DNA of 64,000 nucleotides, taken from NCBI GenBank assembly GCA_016197365.1, contig JACPVS010000011.1, forward strand, positions 1 to 64,000. The letters are read 5' to 3'. Origin of the DNA: Mycolicibacterium cosmeticum (GTDB taxonomy: Bacteria > Actinomycetota > Actinomycetes > Mycobacteriales > Mycobacteriaceae). The notes under the pieces were generated by a model, which did not search any database, had not been told where the DNA came from, and worked only from the letters and a program-made list of their open reading frames with translations. The translations under genes were made by a program, and so were the position numbers. Below are positions 36,739-45,386 of the stretch, one piece after another; within the stretch, counting starts at the first letter, position 1; the number at the start of each line of letters is the position of its first letter.

Positions 36739-37742
36739 GACGCGCTGACCGCGGCCAATCGGTCGATCGAGGCCAGCAGTTTGCCCGCCGTCGTGTTCCG
36801 CGCTTTGGCCAGCCGCTTCTCGTCGGTCAGCCGGGTCCAGTCATAGGTGTGAGTGACGCGGGTCGTCTCGTCGTCGATCGGCTCGAGCTCCCATCGCCAC
36901 AGATGTCCCGGCGGTTCCTTGCCCTCCTCCGACGGCAGCCACGCGATCCGCTGGCCTTCCTCGAATTCGACGATGTGGTTCTCCCGGATGGCACCGTTGG
37001 TGATCTTCATCTGGAACACGTCGCCGACGGCGTGCACCCGCTGACCGGCGGCGGCCTCGGCGAGGTTGTCGTTACCGTCCCAGCGCGGCTGCTGCGCCGG
37101 GTCGGCGATCAGTTCGAAGATGGTTGCTGCCGGCGCCTCGATGGTGCGGCTGACGGTGACGATTGTGCTCACGCTCAAGAGCTTACGGATGGAGTCGGCC
37201 AGATCGGCCTCCAGCCACGCGGGTGGTCGGCCGACGTGGCGCCGCACGGCGGCGTAGGGCAGATCGACCACCGCACGTGCGACGGCGTCGCGCCGCCGGG
37301 CATCCCGGCTGCCGTAGAGCCGCTCGGTGAGCTCGTCGATACGTGCGAACAACGGGGCGTTCATCGCGGCGAGCGTCTGCTGGAACGCCGCGTCGGGAGC
37401 GTCGTCGAGCAGATCCGCCGCCCTGATGGTCAGCAGCAGTCGGGCATCGTCGGGAGCGTCGCGGGCGAAGCGGACCGCGGCGACGCCCATTCGCACCGCC
37501 AACTCGAGCGCCGCGTCGGCAGATGCGTCCATCACCCCGGCCTGGAATCGCCCGAGGGCCCGCAACCATGCTGCGGCGACGATGCCGTCGCGGTTGCCGA
37601 AACGGTGATACAGCGTTCCCGCCGGGGCGCCACTGGCCGCCGCGATCGCCGAGACGCTGGCCGCGCGCGGTCCTTCGCCGAGGACGAGTGCGCGCGTGGC
37701 ATCGAGGATCGCGTCGGTTCCATGCTTCCGCGGAGGCGCCAT
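36735..37742 (-). CDS. TetR-SRPBCC (START-like) fusion protein (335 aa)
   Basis: Residues 1-190 form a TetR regulator (HTH at about 8-55: DAILDATRALVLGEGPRAASVSAIAAASGAPAGTLYHRFGN). Residues about 193-335 form an SRPBCC/polyketide-cyclase fold (TVSRTIEAPAATIFELIADPAQQPRWD...GHLWRWELEPIDDETTRVTHTYDWT). The two parts are joined without a stop codon. A GTG at 37172 (start of STIVTVSRTI) could start a separate 145-aa SRPBCC protein, but no ribosome site precedes it. So this is either a real one-chain sensor or two proteins from one frame. It is divergent from the gene at 37764 with only 21 bp between. Confidence 0.78.
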   Translation of the reverse strand: MAPPRKHGTDAILDATRALVLGEGPRAASVSAIAAASGAPAGTLYHRFGNRDGIVAAAWLRALGRFQAGVMDASADAALELAVRMGVAAVRFARDAPDDARLLLTIRAADLLDDAPDAAFQQTLAAMNAPLFARIDELTERLYGSRDARRRDAVARAVVDLPYAAVRRHVGRPPAWLEADLADSIRKLLSVSTIVTVSRTIEAPAATIFELIADPAQQPRWDGNDNLAEAAAGQRVHAVGDVFQMKITNGAIRENHIVEFEEGQRIAWLPSEEGKEPPGHLWRWELEPIDDETTRVTHTYDWTRLTDEKRLAKARNTTAGKLLASIDRLAAVSAS

Positions 37743-37749
37743 GATCTAG

Positions 37750-37755
37750 TACATT
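37750..37755 (+). promoter_or_regulatory. -10 element of the 116-aa gene (leaderless)
   Basis: TACATT plus 8 nt to the ATG at 37764. The whole divergent gap is 21 bp, so any TetR operator here must overlap start codons. Confidence 0.45.
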
Positions 37756-37763
37756 CCCTCTAT

Positions 37764-38114
37764 ATGAAACGATTGCCCTATATCGATGAGCATGCCATAA
37801 CCGTCGAACACGACCGGGCCGACACGTGGGCCGCCCTACTACGCCGCCTCGGCGGCCCGCCGGTCGGCTTCGCCATCGGCGAGTGCACCGCGCCCAAACG
37901 CCTGGTCCTGCAGGGCCGCCACCCGTTCTCGACGTATCAGTGGATCTTCGAGCTGGACGAGGTGGCACCCGCCCGCACCCGGCTGCGGTCGCAGACCTGG
38001 GCGGAGTTTCCCGGCCTGCACGGCAAGATCTACCGCGCCCTGGTCATCGGTTCGGGTGCGCACCGCATCGTCGTCCGCCGAATGCTCCGGAAGATCGCCG
38101 CCGCGACATCTTGA
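37764..38114 (+). CDS. Small DUF2867/SRPBCC-like protein (116 aa)
   Basis: Short alpha/beta protein with the features HAITVEHDRADTWAALLRRLGG and LVLQGRHPFSTYQWIFELDEV...TRLRSQTWAEFPGLHGKIYRALVIGSGAH, typical of the SRPBCC-like lipid or small-ligand folds. It is divergent from the TetR-SRPBCC fusion and so a probable target of it. The ATG at 37764 is set by a -10 hexamer 8 nt upstream. Function unknown. Confidence 0.65.
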   Translation: MKRLPYIDEHAITVEHDRADTWAALLRRLGGPPVGFAIGECTAPKRLVLQGRHPFSTYQWIFELDEVAPARTRLRSQTWAEFPGLHGKIYRALVIGSGAHRIVVRRMLRKIAAATS

Positions 38115-38142
38115 CGGTGCCAAGATCCGGTGTCATAGTGAA

Positions 38143-38157
38143 CTAGTCACTGACTAG
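38143..38157. promoter_or_regulatory. Palindrome CTAGTCA-C-TGACTAG upstream of the DUF1707 gene
   Basis: Perfect 7-bp arms around one central base, ending 13 nt before the ATG at 38171, in an A+T-richer patch. It looks like an operator. Part of it (CATAGT at 38134-38139 and following) could also contain the promoter. Confidence 0.5.
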
Positions 38158-38170
38158 ATGTGAGGGCACC

Positions 38171-38590
38171 ATGGCCACCTTGGTAGGCGATCGGGAACGT
38201 GAACGCACCGCAGGCGATCTCGGCCTGGCACTGACGCAGGGCTACCTGGCGATGACCGATTACGAGGATCGGCTGCACCGGGCCTTCGCCGCGCAGACCG
38301 CCGACGAGCTGAACGCACTGACGGCCGACTTGCCGACGGCCCGCCTGCGCCACCATGACCCTCGCCGCAAGGCCGCTTCCCAGCGGGCCGCCCGGCTCGG
38401 CATGCAGATCCACCTCGGCGCCTACCTCGCCGGGTCGGCCATCATGCTCGCCATCTGGTTGATCGTCGGATTGACCATCGGTCAGTGGTACTTCTGGCCG
38501 GTCTGGCCCATCCTCGGCTGGGGCATCGGCGTCGCGTCGCACATCGTGCCCGTCTGCTCCGTCCGCCGCGGGGTGGCCCAGCCCCGTTGA
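38171..38590 (+). CDS. DUF1707 membrane protein (139 aa)
   Basis: The N-terminal DUF1707 (SHOCT-like) domain is recognisable: VGDRERERTAGDLGLALTQGYLAMTDYEDRLHRAFAAQTADELNALTADLP (about 5-55). Two adjacent TM helices follow (about 82-100 and 106-125; rich in Trp, IGQWYFWPVWPILGWG). Such proteins are common in actinobacteria and of unknown role. GAGG lies shortly before the ATG. It precedes the Mrp operon on the same strand by about 150 bp; a shared role is not shown. Confidence 0.75.
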   Translation: MATLVGDRERERTAGDLGLALTQGYLAMTDYEDRLHRAFAAQTADELNALTADLPTARLRHHDPRRKAASQRAARLGMQIHLGAYLAGSAIMLAIWLIVGLTIGQWYFWPVWPILGWGIGVASHIVPVCSVRRGVAQPR

Positions 38591-38648
38591 TCGTCAAGGG
38601 CTTTCGCCGCTCTGCCGCTCAGGCTTAGGTCGACGGCAACGGCCCACG

Positions 38649-38684
38649 TAGACTGCGTGTTAAGACAAAGTCAGTTGAACACGC
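38649..38684 (+). promoter_or_regulatory. Mrp operon promoter region: TAGACT -10 and an inverted repeat
   Basis: TAGACT (38649-38654) would place the start of transcription near 38661. Directly overlapping is the inverted repeat GCGTGTT (38655-38661) / AACACGC (38678-38684) with a 16-bp spacer. It could be an operator at the start site or a 5' hairpin of the mrp transcript. Confidence 0.45.
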
Positions 38685-38737
38685 GGTCAGTTCCATAGCT
38701 CTTGGCTGACACCCCGACCCAGTCCGATCGGAGTGCC

Positions 38738-41596
38738 ATGCTCGCCGTCTTGCTCGCCCATGCGGTCGCGACCGCTCTGGCGCCACTTCTGGTGGCCCGG
38801 TGGGGTCGAGCGGCGTTCTACCCACTCTCGCTGGTCCCGCTCGGCTCGCTGATCTGGGTGGCGCAGAACTGGCCCAGTGACTCCGACGTCCCCACCCTGA
38901 ACCTGCCGTGGGTACCGGAACTGTCGATGGACATCACCCTGCGCTTCGACTCGCTGGCCGCGATCATGAGCGTGCTGGTGCTCGGCATCGGCGCGCTGGT
39001 GCTGTTCTACTGCGCCGGCTACTTCCACCATCACGACGGCCACACCGAGAAGCGGCTGCCCAGTTTCGCCGCGGAGCTCGTCGCCTTCTCCGGCGCCATG
39101 TTCGGCCTGGTGGTCAGTGACAACATGCTGGTGCTCTACATCTTCTGGGAGACCACGACCGTCCTGTCCTTTCTGTTGGTCGGCCACTACGCGGAGCGCG
39201 CCACCAGCCGCCGGGCCGCCACCCAGGCGTTGTTGGTGACGACGCTCGGCGGGCTGGCCATGCTGGTCGGCATCATCGTGCTGGGCCAGCTGGCCGGCAC
39301 CTATCTGCTCTCCGAACTGGTCGCGGCGCCACCCACCGGCACCGCCGCCTCGGTCGGTATCGCGCTGGTACTCGTCGGTGCGCTGTCCAAATCGGCGATC
39401 GTGCCGATGCACTTCTGGCTGCCCGGCGCCATGGCCGCCCCCACTCCCGTCAGCGCCTATCTGCACGCCGCCGCGATGGTGAAGGCCGGTGTCTATCTGG
39501 TCGCGCGGCTGACGCCGGGCTTCGCCGACAACCCGCTGTGGCGGCCGATGGTGATCGGGCTGGGCCTGCTGACCATGCTGATGGCCGGCTGGCGGGCGGT
39601 GCGCGAATACGACCTGAAGCTGATCCTGGCCTTCGGCACCGTCAGCCAGCTGGGGCTGATCACCGTCATGGTCGGCGCGGGCGGACCGGACATGATGCTG
39701 GCCGGGCTGGCCATGCTGTGCGCGCACGCGATGTTCAAGGCGGCCCTGTTCATGGTCGTCGGCGTCGTCGACCATGCCACCGGTACCCGCGACATCCGCA
39801 AGCTGGCCGGGCTGGGACGGCAGTATCCGCCGCTGTTCGTCATCGCCGTGGGTGCCACCGCCAGCATGGCGGCGCTGCCGCCCTTCTTCGGCTTCATCGC
39901 CAAAGAGGCCGATCTGGAAACCGTGCTGCACAGCGCGTCGCTCGGTTCCGCGGCGCCGTTCGTGTTGGCCGGCATCGTGATCGGATCGGTGTTCACCACC
40001 GTGTACAGCCTGCGCTTCTTGTGGGGCGCCTTCGCGGGCAAAGGTGCGTCGGCACCGAGCGTGCGTGTCGCCGGGATGCACCGGCCGGCCGCGGGTTTCC
40101 TGGCCTCCCCGGCCATCCTCGCCGCGGCCGGACTGCTGTTCGGGCTGTTCCCCGCCACACTGGACGACAAGCTCGACGACTACGCCGACACGATCCCGGG
40201 TGAGTCCGATTACAACCTGGCGCTGTGGCACGGCCTCGGGGTGCCCCTGCTGCTGTCGGCTCTGGTGCTGGCCACCGGCGCCGCACTGTTCTTCGGCCGC
40301 AACCGGTTACCCCGCAGCCGCAGCACCTATCTGCCACTGGGCAACGCCGACCGGATCTACGACGCGGTGATGCGCGGACTCGATGTGGTCGCCGTCCGGT
40401 TGACCGCCCAGACCCAGCGCGGCTCCATCCCGGCAACCCAGGCCGTCATCCTGTGCACCCTGGTCGTGCTCCCGACCGTCGCGCTGCTCGCCGGCGCCCG
40501 CGACCGGCCCGAGCTGCGGCTGTGGGACTCCCCGCTGCAGGCGGTGGTCGGGGTGCTGATGATCTCCGCCGCGATCGGTGCGACCGTGATGCGTAACCGG
40601 CTGGCCGCGGTCCTGCTGGTCGGGGTGACCGGGTACGGCTGCGGTGTCATCTTCGCCTTCCACGGCGCCCCGGACCTGGCGCTGACGCAGTTCCTGGTCG
40701 AGACGCTGGTGCTGGTCATCTTCGTGCTGGTGCTGCGCACCCTGCCCGCCGAAGCGGATCGCTCGAACATCAAGCGGCACCGGTTGCCCCGCGCCGCGCT
40801 CGCGCTGGCCGTGGGCGCGTCGGTCACCGGGCTCGCGGTGTTCGCGATGGCGGCGCGGCGCACCACCCCGATCGCCGCGCTGCTGCCCGACGCCGCGTAC
40901 TACCGCGGGCACGGCGCCAACACCGTCAACGTGCTGCTCGTCGACATTCGCGCCTGGGACACCATGGGTGAGGTCTCGGTGCTGCTGGTCGCCGCCACCG
41001 GGGTGGCCTCGATGGTGTTCCGGCACAGGAGGTTCGGGGCCGCGCCGCGGGTATCGCAGGCGTCGGCGGGGCAGCCCGACATCGGTCCGGTCAGCGCCTA
41101 CAGCCCGGCCGTCGGCGATATCACCTGGTTGCGCGGCAGCGACCTGCGCGACCCGCAGCACCGCTCCCTGGTGCTGGAAGTCGCGACCCGGCTGATCTTC
41201 CCGCTCATCATGGTGCTGTCGGCGTACTTCTTCTTCGCCGGGCACAACACTCCCGGCGGCGGTTTCGCCGGCGGTCTGACCGCGGGGCTGGCGCTGGTGC
41301 TGCGCTATCTGGCCGGCGGCCGCTACGAACTCGGCGAGACGCTGCCGCTGGACGCAGGCAAAATACTCGGCACCGGCCTGGCCTTGTCCGCCGGAACCGC
41401 CGTCACCTCGCTGTTCCTCGGCGCACCGGTGCTGTCCTCGGCGGTGATCCACCTCGACATCCCGGTGCTGGGCCCGGTCAAGCTGGTGACGGCGTTGTTC
41501 TTCGACCTCGGCGTCTACCTGATCGTGGTGGGCCTTGTCCTCGACATCCTGCGCAGCCTGGGTGCCCGTGTCGATGTGGAGATGGTTCGGACATGA
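38738..41596 (+). CDS. mrpA: Mrp Na+/H+ antiporter subunits A and B fused (952 aa)
   Basis: Largest subunit of the seven-gene cation/proton antiporter related to complex I. The first two-thirds is the NuoL-like MrpA core (YCAGYFHHHDGHTEKRLPSFAAEL, VSDNMLVLYIFWETTTVLSFLLVGHY, SKSAIVPMHFWLPGAMAAPTPVSAYLHAAAMVKAGVYL). The middle C-terminal region has GCGVIFAFHGAPDLALTQFLVETL. The last 150 residues form the MrpB domain (AYFFFAGHNTPGGGFAGGL), so B is fused to A. ATG at 38738 is chosen; a TTG at 38702 is an alternative. It overlaps mrpC by 4 bp. Confidence 0.92.
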   Translation: MLAVLLAHAVATALAPLLVARWGRAAFYPLSLVPLGSLIWVAQNWPSDSDVPTLNLPWVPELSMDITLRFDSLAAIMSVLVLGIGALVLFYCAGYFHHHDGHTEKRLPSFAAELVAFSGAMFGLVVSDNMLVLYIFWETTTVLSFLLVGHYAERATSRRAATQALLVTTLGGLAMLVGIIVLGQLAGTYLLSELVAAPPTGTAASVGIALVLVGALSKSAIVPMHFWLPGAMAAPTPVSAYLHAAAMVKAGVYLVARLTPGFADNPLWRPMVIGLGLLTMLMAGWRAVREYDLKLILAFGTVSQLGLITVMVGAGGPDMMLAGLAMLCAHAMFKAALFMVVGVVDHATGTRDIRKLAGLGRQYPPLFVIAVGATASMAALPPFFGFIAKEADLETVLHSASLGSAAPFVLAGIVIGSVFTTVYSLRFLWGAFAGKGASAPSVRVAGMHRPAAGFLASPAILAAAGLLFGLFPATLDDKLDDYADTIPGESDYNLALWHGLGVPLLLSALVLATGAALFFGRNRLPRSRSTYLPLGNADRIYDAVMRGLDVVAVRLTAQTQRGSIPATQAVILCTLVVLPTVALLAGARDRPELRLWDSPLQAVVGVLMISAAIGATVMRNRLAAVLLVGVTGYGCGVIFAFHGAPDLALTQFLVETLVLVIFVLVLRTLPAEADRSNIKRHRLPRAALALAVGASVTGLAVFAMAARRTTPIAALLPDAAYYRGHGANTVNVLLVDIRAWDTMGEVSVLLVAATGVASMVFRHRRFGAAPRVSQASAGQPDIGPVSAYSPAVGDITWLRGSDLRDPQHRSLVLEVATRLIFPLIMVLSAYFFFAGHNTPGGGFAGGLTAGLALVLRYLAGGRYELGETLPLDAGKILGTGLALSAGTAVTSLFLGAPVLSSAVIHLDIPVLGPVKLVTALFFDLGVYLIVVGLVLDILRSLGARVDVEMVRT

Positions 41597-42048
41597 CCGC
41601 TCATTTGCTGCCCCTGCTCATGATCGGCGGCCTCACCAGCGCCGGGGTGTATCTGCTGCTGGAGCGCAACCTGACCCGAATGCTGTTGGGGCTGTTGCTG
41701 ATCGGCAATGCGGTGAACCTGTTGATCCTCACCGTCGGTGGCGACGCGGGCAATCCCCCGATCCGTGGACGCACCAGCGACGGGCAGAGCACCACCGCGG
41801 ATCCGTTGGCCCAGGGCATGATCCTGACCGCCATCGTCATCAGCATGGGCATAGCAGCGTTCGTGCTGGCGCTGGCCTACCGGTCCTATCAGCTGACCAC
41901 CATCGAAGATGTGGAGACCGATCCGGAAACCGCGCGGGTCGCCGAGGGCGCCGACGTCGACGACGACCTGCCTGACGTCGTGCCGTCCCGCGACACCGAC
42001 GAACCCGACGAGCTCGACGCCCTGCCCGGTGCGGAGGGGTCACGATGA
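41593..42048 (+). CDS. mrpC: Mrp antiporter subunit C (151 aa)
   Basis: NuoK-like subunit with three TM helices. Typical segments are LTSAGVYLLLERNLTRMLLGLLLIGNAVNLLIL and QGMILTAIVISMGIAAFVLALAYR. The acidic residue expected in the second helix of NuoK-like proteins appears as GxxLIGNAVN. The C-terminal extension of about 50 residues (PDDLPDVVPSRDTDEPDELD-type acidic tail) is longer than in minimal MrpC. It overlaps its neighbours by 4 bp on both sides. Confidence 0.93.
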   Translation: MTAHLLPLLMIGGLTSAGVYLLLERNLTRMLLGLLLIGNAVNLLILTVGGDAGNPPIRGRTSDGQSTTADPLAQGMILTAIVISMGIAAFVLALAYRSYQLTTIEDVETDPETARVAEGADVDDDLPDVVPSRDTDEPDELDALPGAEGSR

Positions 42049-43634
42049 GCCTCTCGCAGATCCTCACCCCGTTGCCGGTGCTGATCCCGACGATCGCCGC
42101 GGCTGTCACCCTGTTCGCCGGGCGCACCCCACGGCTGCAGCAGCTGGTGGCGTTGGGCTCGCTGACGGCGGTCGTCGCGGTGTGCGGCACCCTGCTGTAC
42201 CTCGTCGACCGTGACGGTACCGCGGCCGTGCAGGTCGGTGGCTGGGGGCAGAGCGAACCCGGGATGGGGCCGCTAGGCATCACCCTGGTCGCCGATCGAT
42301 TGTCGACGCTGATGCTGGTGGTGTCGGCAATCGTGTTGCTGGCGGTCGTCTTCTACGCCATCGGGCAGGGTATCCGCGACGGCGACGAGCGCCAGCCGGT
42401 GTCGATCTTCCTGCCCACCTATCTGATCCTGTCGGCCGGCGTGTGCACCGCATTCCTGGCCGGCGACCTATTCAACCTGTTCGTCGGGTTCGAGGTGCTG
42501 CTGTCCGCGAGCTTCGTGCTGCTGACCATCGGCGGCAGCGCCGACCGGGTCCGCGCAGGCATCGCCTACGTGATGGTGTCCATGGTGTCCTCACTGGTGT
42601 TCCTCATCGGCATGGCCATGGTCTACGCGGCGGCGGGCACCTTGAACATGGCCGAACTGGCGGTGCGCCTGGACGACGTGCCGTCCGGTACCCGCACGGC
42701 GTTGTTCGCGGTACTGCTGGTGGCGTTCGGCATCAAGGCCGCGGTGTTCCCGCTGTCGGCCTGGCTACCCGAGTCCTATCCCACCGCCCCGGCCCCGGTG
42801 ACGGCGGTGTTCGCCGGTCTGCTCACCAAAGTCGGTGTCTACGCGATCATCCGGGCCCATTCGCTGCTGTTCCCCGGTGGCGCGCTCGACAATGTGCTGC
42901 TGGTCGCCGCGCTGCTGACCATGGTGGTCGGCATCCTCGGCGCGCTGGCCCAGAACGACATCAAACGGCTGTTGTCGTTCACCCTGGTCAGCCACATCGG
43001 CTACATGGTGTTCGGCATCGCGCTGTCCAACCAGCTCGGAATGTCCGGCGCCATCTACTACGTGGCACACCACATCGTCGTGCAGACCACGCTGTTTCTG
43101 GTGGTCGGGCTCATCGAGCGGCAGGCCGGGGCATCCACCCTGCAACGCCTCGGCGGGCTGGCCGCGGCCAGCCCGCTGCTGGCTTTCGTGTTCGTCATCC
43201 CCGCGTTGAATCTCGGTGGCATTCCGCCGTTCTCCGGGTTCATCGGCAAGGTCGCACTGCTGGAGGCAGGTGGCGCGGCCGGTTCCCCACTGGCCTGGGT
43301 GCTGGTCGGTGGCAGCGTGGTGACCAGTCTGCTGACGCTGTACGCGGTGACGCGGGTGTGGACGAAGGCCTTCTGGCGGGCGCGCGCCGACGCCCCCGAG
43401 GGCAATCTGGCCGCGGCCACACCGATGGCGTTGATCGACGACGCCGACGACATCGAGTTCGTCGACCGTGACGATGTCGGCCGGATGCCGGTGGGGATGT
43501 TGATTCCCACCGGAGCCTTGATCGCGGTCGGGTTGGTGCTCACCGTCGCAGCCGGGCCCATCTTCGCCTACAGCGAGCGTGCCGCGGCCCAGGTGCTGGA
43601 CCGCGGGCAGTACATCTCGGCGGTGTTGCGATGA
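42045..43634 (+). CDS. mrpD: Mrp antiporter subunit D (529 aa)
   Basis: NuoM/N-like proton-translocating subunit with about 14 TM helices. Diagnostic parts are AGDLFNLFVGFEVLLSASFVLL, VAFGIKAAVFPLSAWLPESYPTAPAPVTAVFAGLLTKVGVYAI (with the Lys of the half-channel), and NDIKRLLSFTLVSHIGYMVFGIALS. The C-terminal region of about 40 residues after GNLAAATPMALID is soluble and acidic. Starts and stops overlap mrpC and mrpE by 4 bp. Confidence 0.94.
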   Translation: MSLSQILTPLPVLIPTIAAAVTLFAGRTPRLQQLVALGSLTAVVAVCGTLLYLVDRDGTAAVQVGGWGQSEPGMGPLGITLVADRLSTLMLVVSAIVLLAVVFYAIGQGIRDGDERQPVSIFLPTYLILSAGVCTAFLAGDLFNLFVGFEVLLSASFVLLTIGGSADRVRAGIAYVMVSMVSSLVFLIGMAMVYAAAGTLNMAELAVRLDDVPSGTRTALFAVLLVAFGIKAAVFPLSAWLPESYPTAPAPVTAVFAGLLTKVGVYAIIRAHSLLFPGGALDNVLLVAALLTMVVGILGALAQNDIKRLLSFTLVSHIGYMVFGIALSNQLGMSGAIYYVAHHIVVQTTLFLVVGLIERQAGASTLQRLGGLAAASPLLAFVFVIPALNLGGIPPFSGFIGKVALLEAGGAAGSPLAWVLVGGSVVTSLLTLYAVTRVWTKAFWRARADAPEGNLAAATPMALIDDADDIEFVDRDDVGRMPVGMLIPTGALIAVGLVLTVAAGPIFAYSERAAAQVLDRGQYISAVLR

Positions 43635-44152
43635 GACGCCTGACGCTACGGGTCTGGACCCTGCTCTGGCTGACGTTGGTGTGGATCCTGTTGTGGGGCA
43701 CGGTGTCCGCGGCCAATGTGCTCAGCGGCCTGGCGATCGCCCTGGTGATCACCTTGCTGCTGCCGCTGCCCGCGGTGCCCGTCGAGGGCCGGTTGCGGCC
43801 GCTGTCGTTCGCGGTGCTGGTCGCCTACGTCAGCTGGTCGCTGGTGGTGTCCTCGACCCAGGTGGCCTGGCTGGCGATCAAGCCGGGAGCGCTTCCGCCG
43901 ACGGCCGTCCTGCGGGCCCATCTGAACATCAAGTCCGATCTCGTGCTGGCGTTGGCGGTCAACGTGCTCAACCTGATTCCGGGTTCGATCGTGCTGGAGA
44001 TCGACCAGACCCGCAGGCTCATCTACGTGCACGTCATCGACGTCGGTTCGCAACGGGCGGTGGACCGGTTCTACCGCCAGACCGCCACGGTGGAACGGCT
44101 GATGGTGGCGGCGTTCGAGCGGGACGCGGATTGGCAGGGTGCGGCTTCATGA
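43631..44152 (+). CDS. mrpE: Mrp antiporter subunit E (173 aa)
   Basis: MnhE family: two or three N-terminal TM segments (LTLRVWTLLWLTLVWILLWG, NVLSGLAIALVITLLLPLP), then the cytosolic domain with the family motif LVLALAVNVLNLIPGSIVLEID and HVIDVGSQRAV. Required for full assembly of the Mrp complex. It overlaps both neighbours by 4 bp. Confidence 0.92.
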   Translation: MRRLTLRVWTLLWLTLVWILLWGTVSAANVLSGLAIALVITLLLPLPAVPVEGRLRPLSFAVLVAYVSWSLVVSSTQVAWLAIKPGALPPTAVLRAHLNIKSDLVLALAVNVLNLIPGSIVLEIDQTRRLIYVHVIDVGSQRAVDRFYRQTATVERLMVAAFERDADWQGAAS

Positions 44153-44430
44153 ATTGGGTTTGGATCATTGCTGCGGTGATGCTGTCCGGCGCGGCGGCGG
44201 TGACGATGTTCCGGCTGCTGTCCGGGCCCAGCACCCTGGACCGGCTGATGGCCCTGGATACCTTTGTGGCCGTGTCCATGTGCGCGATCGGCACCTGGGC
44301 GGCATTCAGCCTGGACACCACGGTGACCTACAGCCTGACCGCGCTGGCGTTGATCTCATTCGTCGGCTCGGTCAGCGTGGCCCGGTTCCGTGTTCCTGAC
44401 GATGCCGCAGACAAGGACGACCGCTCATGA
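44149..44430 (+). CDS. mrpF: Mrp antiporter subunit F (93 aa)
   Basis: Three-TM subunit; MrpF motif RLLSGPSTLDRLMALDTF with the conserved Asp, then FVGSVSVARF. Start at 44149 in ATGA overlap with mrpE. Length matches the family. Confidence 0.92.
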   Translation: MNWVWIIAAVMLSGAAAVTMFRLLSGPSTLDRLMALDTFVAVSMCAIGTWAAFSLDTTVTYSLTALALISFVGSVSVARFRVPDDAADKDDRS

Positions 44431-44753
44431 TTCTGGATGTGCTCGCCGCGGTGCTGGTGCTGGGCGGTTCGGCGCTCGCGTTGACCGCCGCCATCGGTGT
44501 GGTGCGCTTCCCGGACACCTTGTCGCGCATGCACGCAGCGTCCAAACCGCAGGTGCTCGGCCTGCTGCTGGTGCTGGCCGGAGCGGCAATCCGGTTGCGC
44601 GGCAACGCCGATGTCGGCATGGTCGTCCTGGCCGGGCTGTTCACCCTGATCACCGCGCCCGTGGTCGCGAATCGGGTGGGTCAGCTGGCGTACCGGGAGC
44701 AGAACCTGAAGGACTCGCTGGCCGCCGATGAGTTGGGTGAGTTGTCGGAGTAG
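44427..44753 (+). CDS. mrpG: Mrp antiporter subunit G (108 aa)
   Basis: Last Mrp subunit, three TM helices, with the MrpG signature IGVVRFPDTLSRMHAASKPQVLGLLLVLAG and ITAPVVANRVGQLAYRE. It overlaps mrpF by 4 bp; its stop codon abuts the stop of the convergent LON-domain gene with no gap. Confidence 0.93.
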   Translation: MILDVLAAVLVLGGSALALTAAIGVVRFPDTLSRMHAASKPQVLGLLLVLAGAAIRLRGNADVGMVVLAGLFTLITAPVVANRVGQLAYREQNLKDSLAADELGELSE

Positions 44754-45386
44754 CTATTCCGATAGCTGGAATTCCACCATCGCCCGCAGCGTTTCGACGG
44801 CTTCCTGCAGCACGGCCAGCCGGGCGGACGCCGACGGCGCGGACAGCACCGCGTAGCGGTCGGCCTGCCCGATCGGGATCCGGGCGGCCAGCGCGAACAA
44901 CCGGTCCCCCGCTTCCTGCGCCGGCTCGACCGAACCCAGCAGTTCCTCCCGGGTCGGCAGTTCCTCGTTGCGCGCCGAGGCCACCAGCGAGAACACGCTC
45001 AGCACAGTGTCTTCCACGTCGATGATGTCGGAGCCGGTGACCGGAGCCCCCGGCTCGTCGGGCCAGTGCACCGTCTCGGCACGCGGGTACGGATCGTCGT
45101 CGAGCCAGCGCGTCACCCGGAACCGGTAGCCCAGTTCGCAGCGCAGCCGGTACCGGCCCTCACCCTGGTCGGCATGCTCGACGATCCGCGCCAGCACCCC
45201 GACGTCGTTGCGCGCGTCCCCGCCACCGACTTCGCGGCCGGCGGCGATCAGCACCACCCCGAACGCTCCGTCGGCCGCCAGGCAGTCGGAAACCATTGCC
45301 GAATAACGGGGTTCGAAGATGCGTAGCGGCAGCTGCTCGCCGGGCAGCATCGCCACCTCGAGCGGGAACATCGGTGTGGGGCTCAC
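44754..45386 (-). CDS. LON substrate-binding domain protein, Rv0434-like (210 aa)
   Basis: Stand-alone LON N-terminal domain (MFPLEVAMLPGEQLPLRIFEPRYSAMVSDCL) without ATPase or protease parts. Such proteins occur next to gshA-like genes in mycobacteria, role unknown. GTG at 45386 gives the normal family length; a longer reading adds a Cys/Gly/Pro-rich leader that looks spurious. It overlaps the upstream lipoprotein gene by 4 bp, and is last in the six-gene minus-strand operon. Confidence 0.87.
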   Translation of the reverse strand: MSPTPMFPLEVAMLPGEQLPLRIFEPRYSAMVSDCLAADGAFGVVLIAAGREVGGGDARNDVGVLARIVEHADQGEGRYRLRCELGYRFRVTRWLDDDPYPRAETVHWPDEPGAPVTGSDIIDVEDTVLSVFSLVASARNEELPTREELLGSVEPAQEAGDRLFALAARIPIGQADRYAVLSAPSASARLAVLQEAVETLRAMVEFQLSE

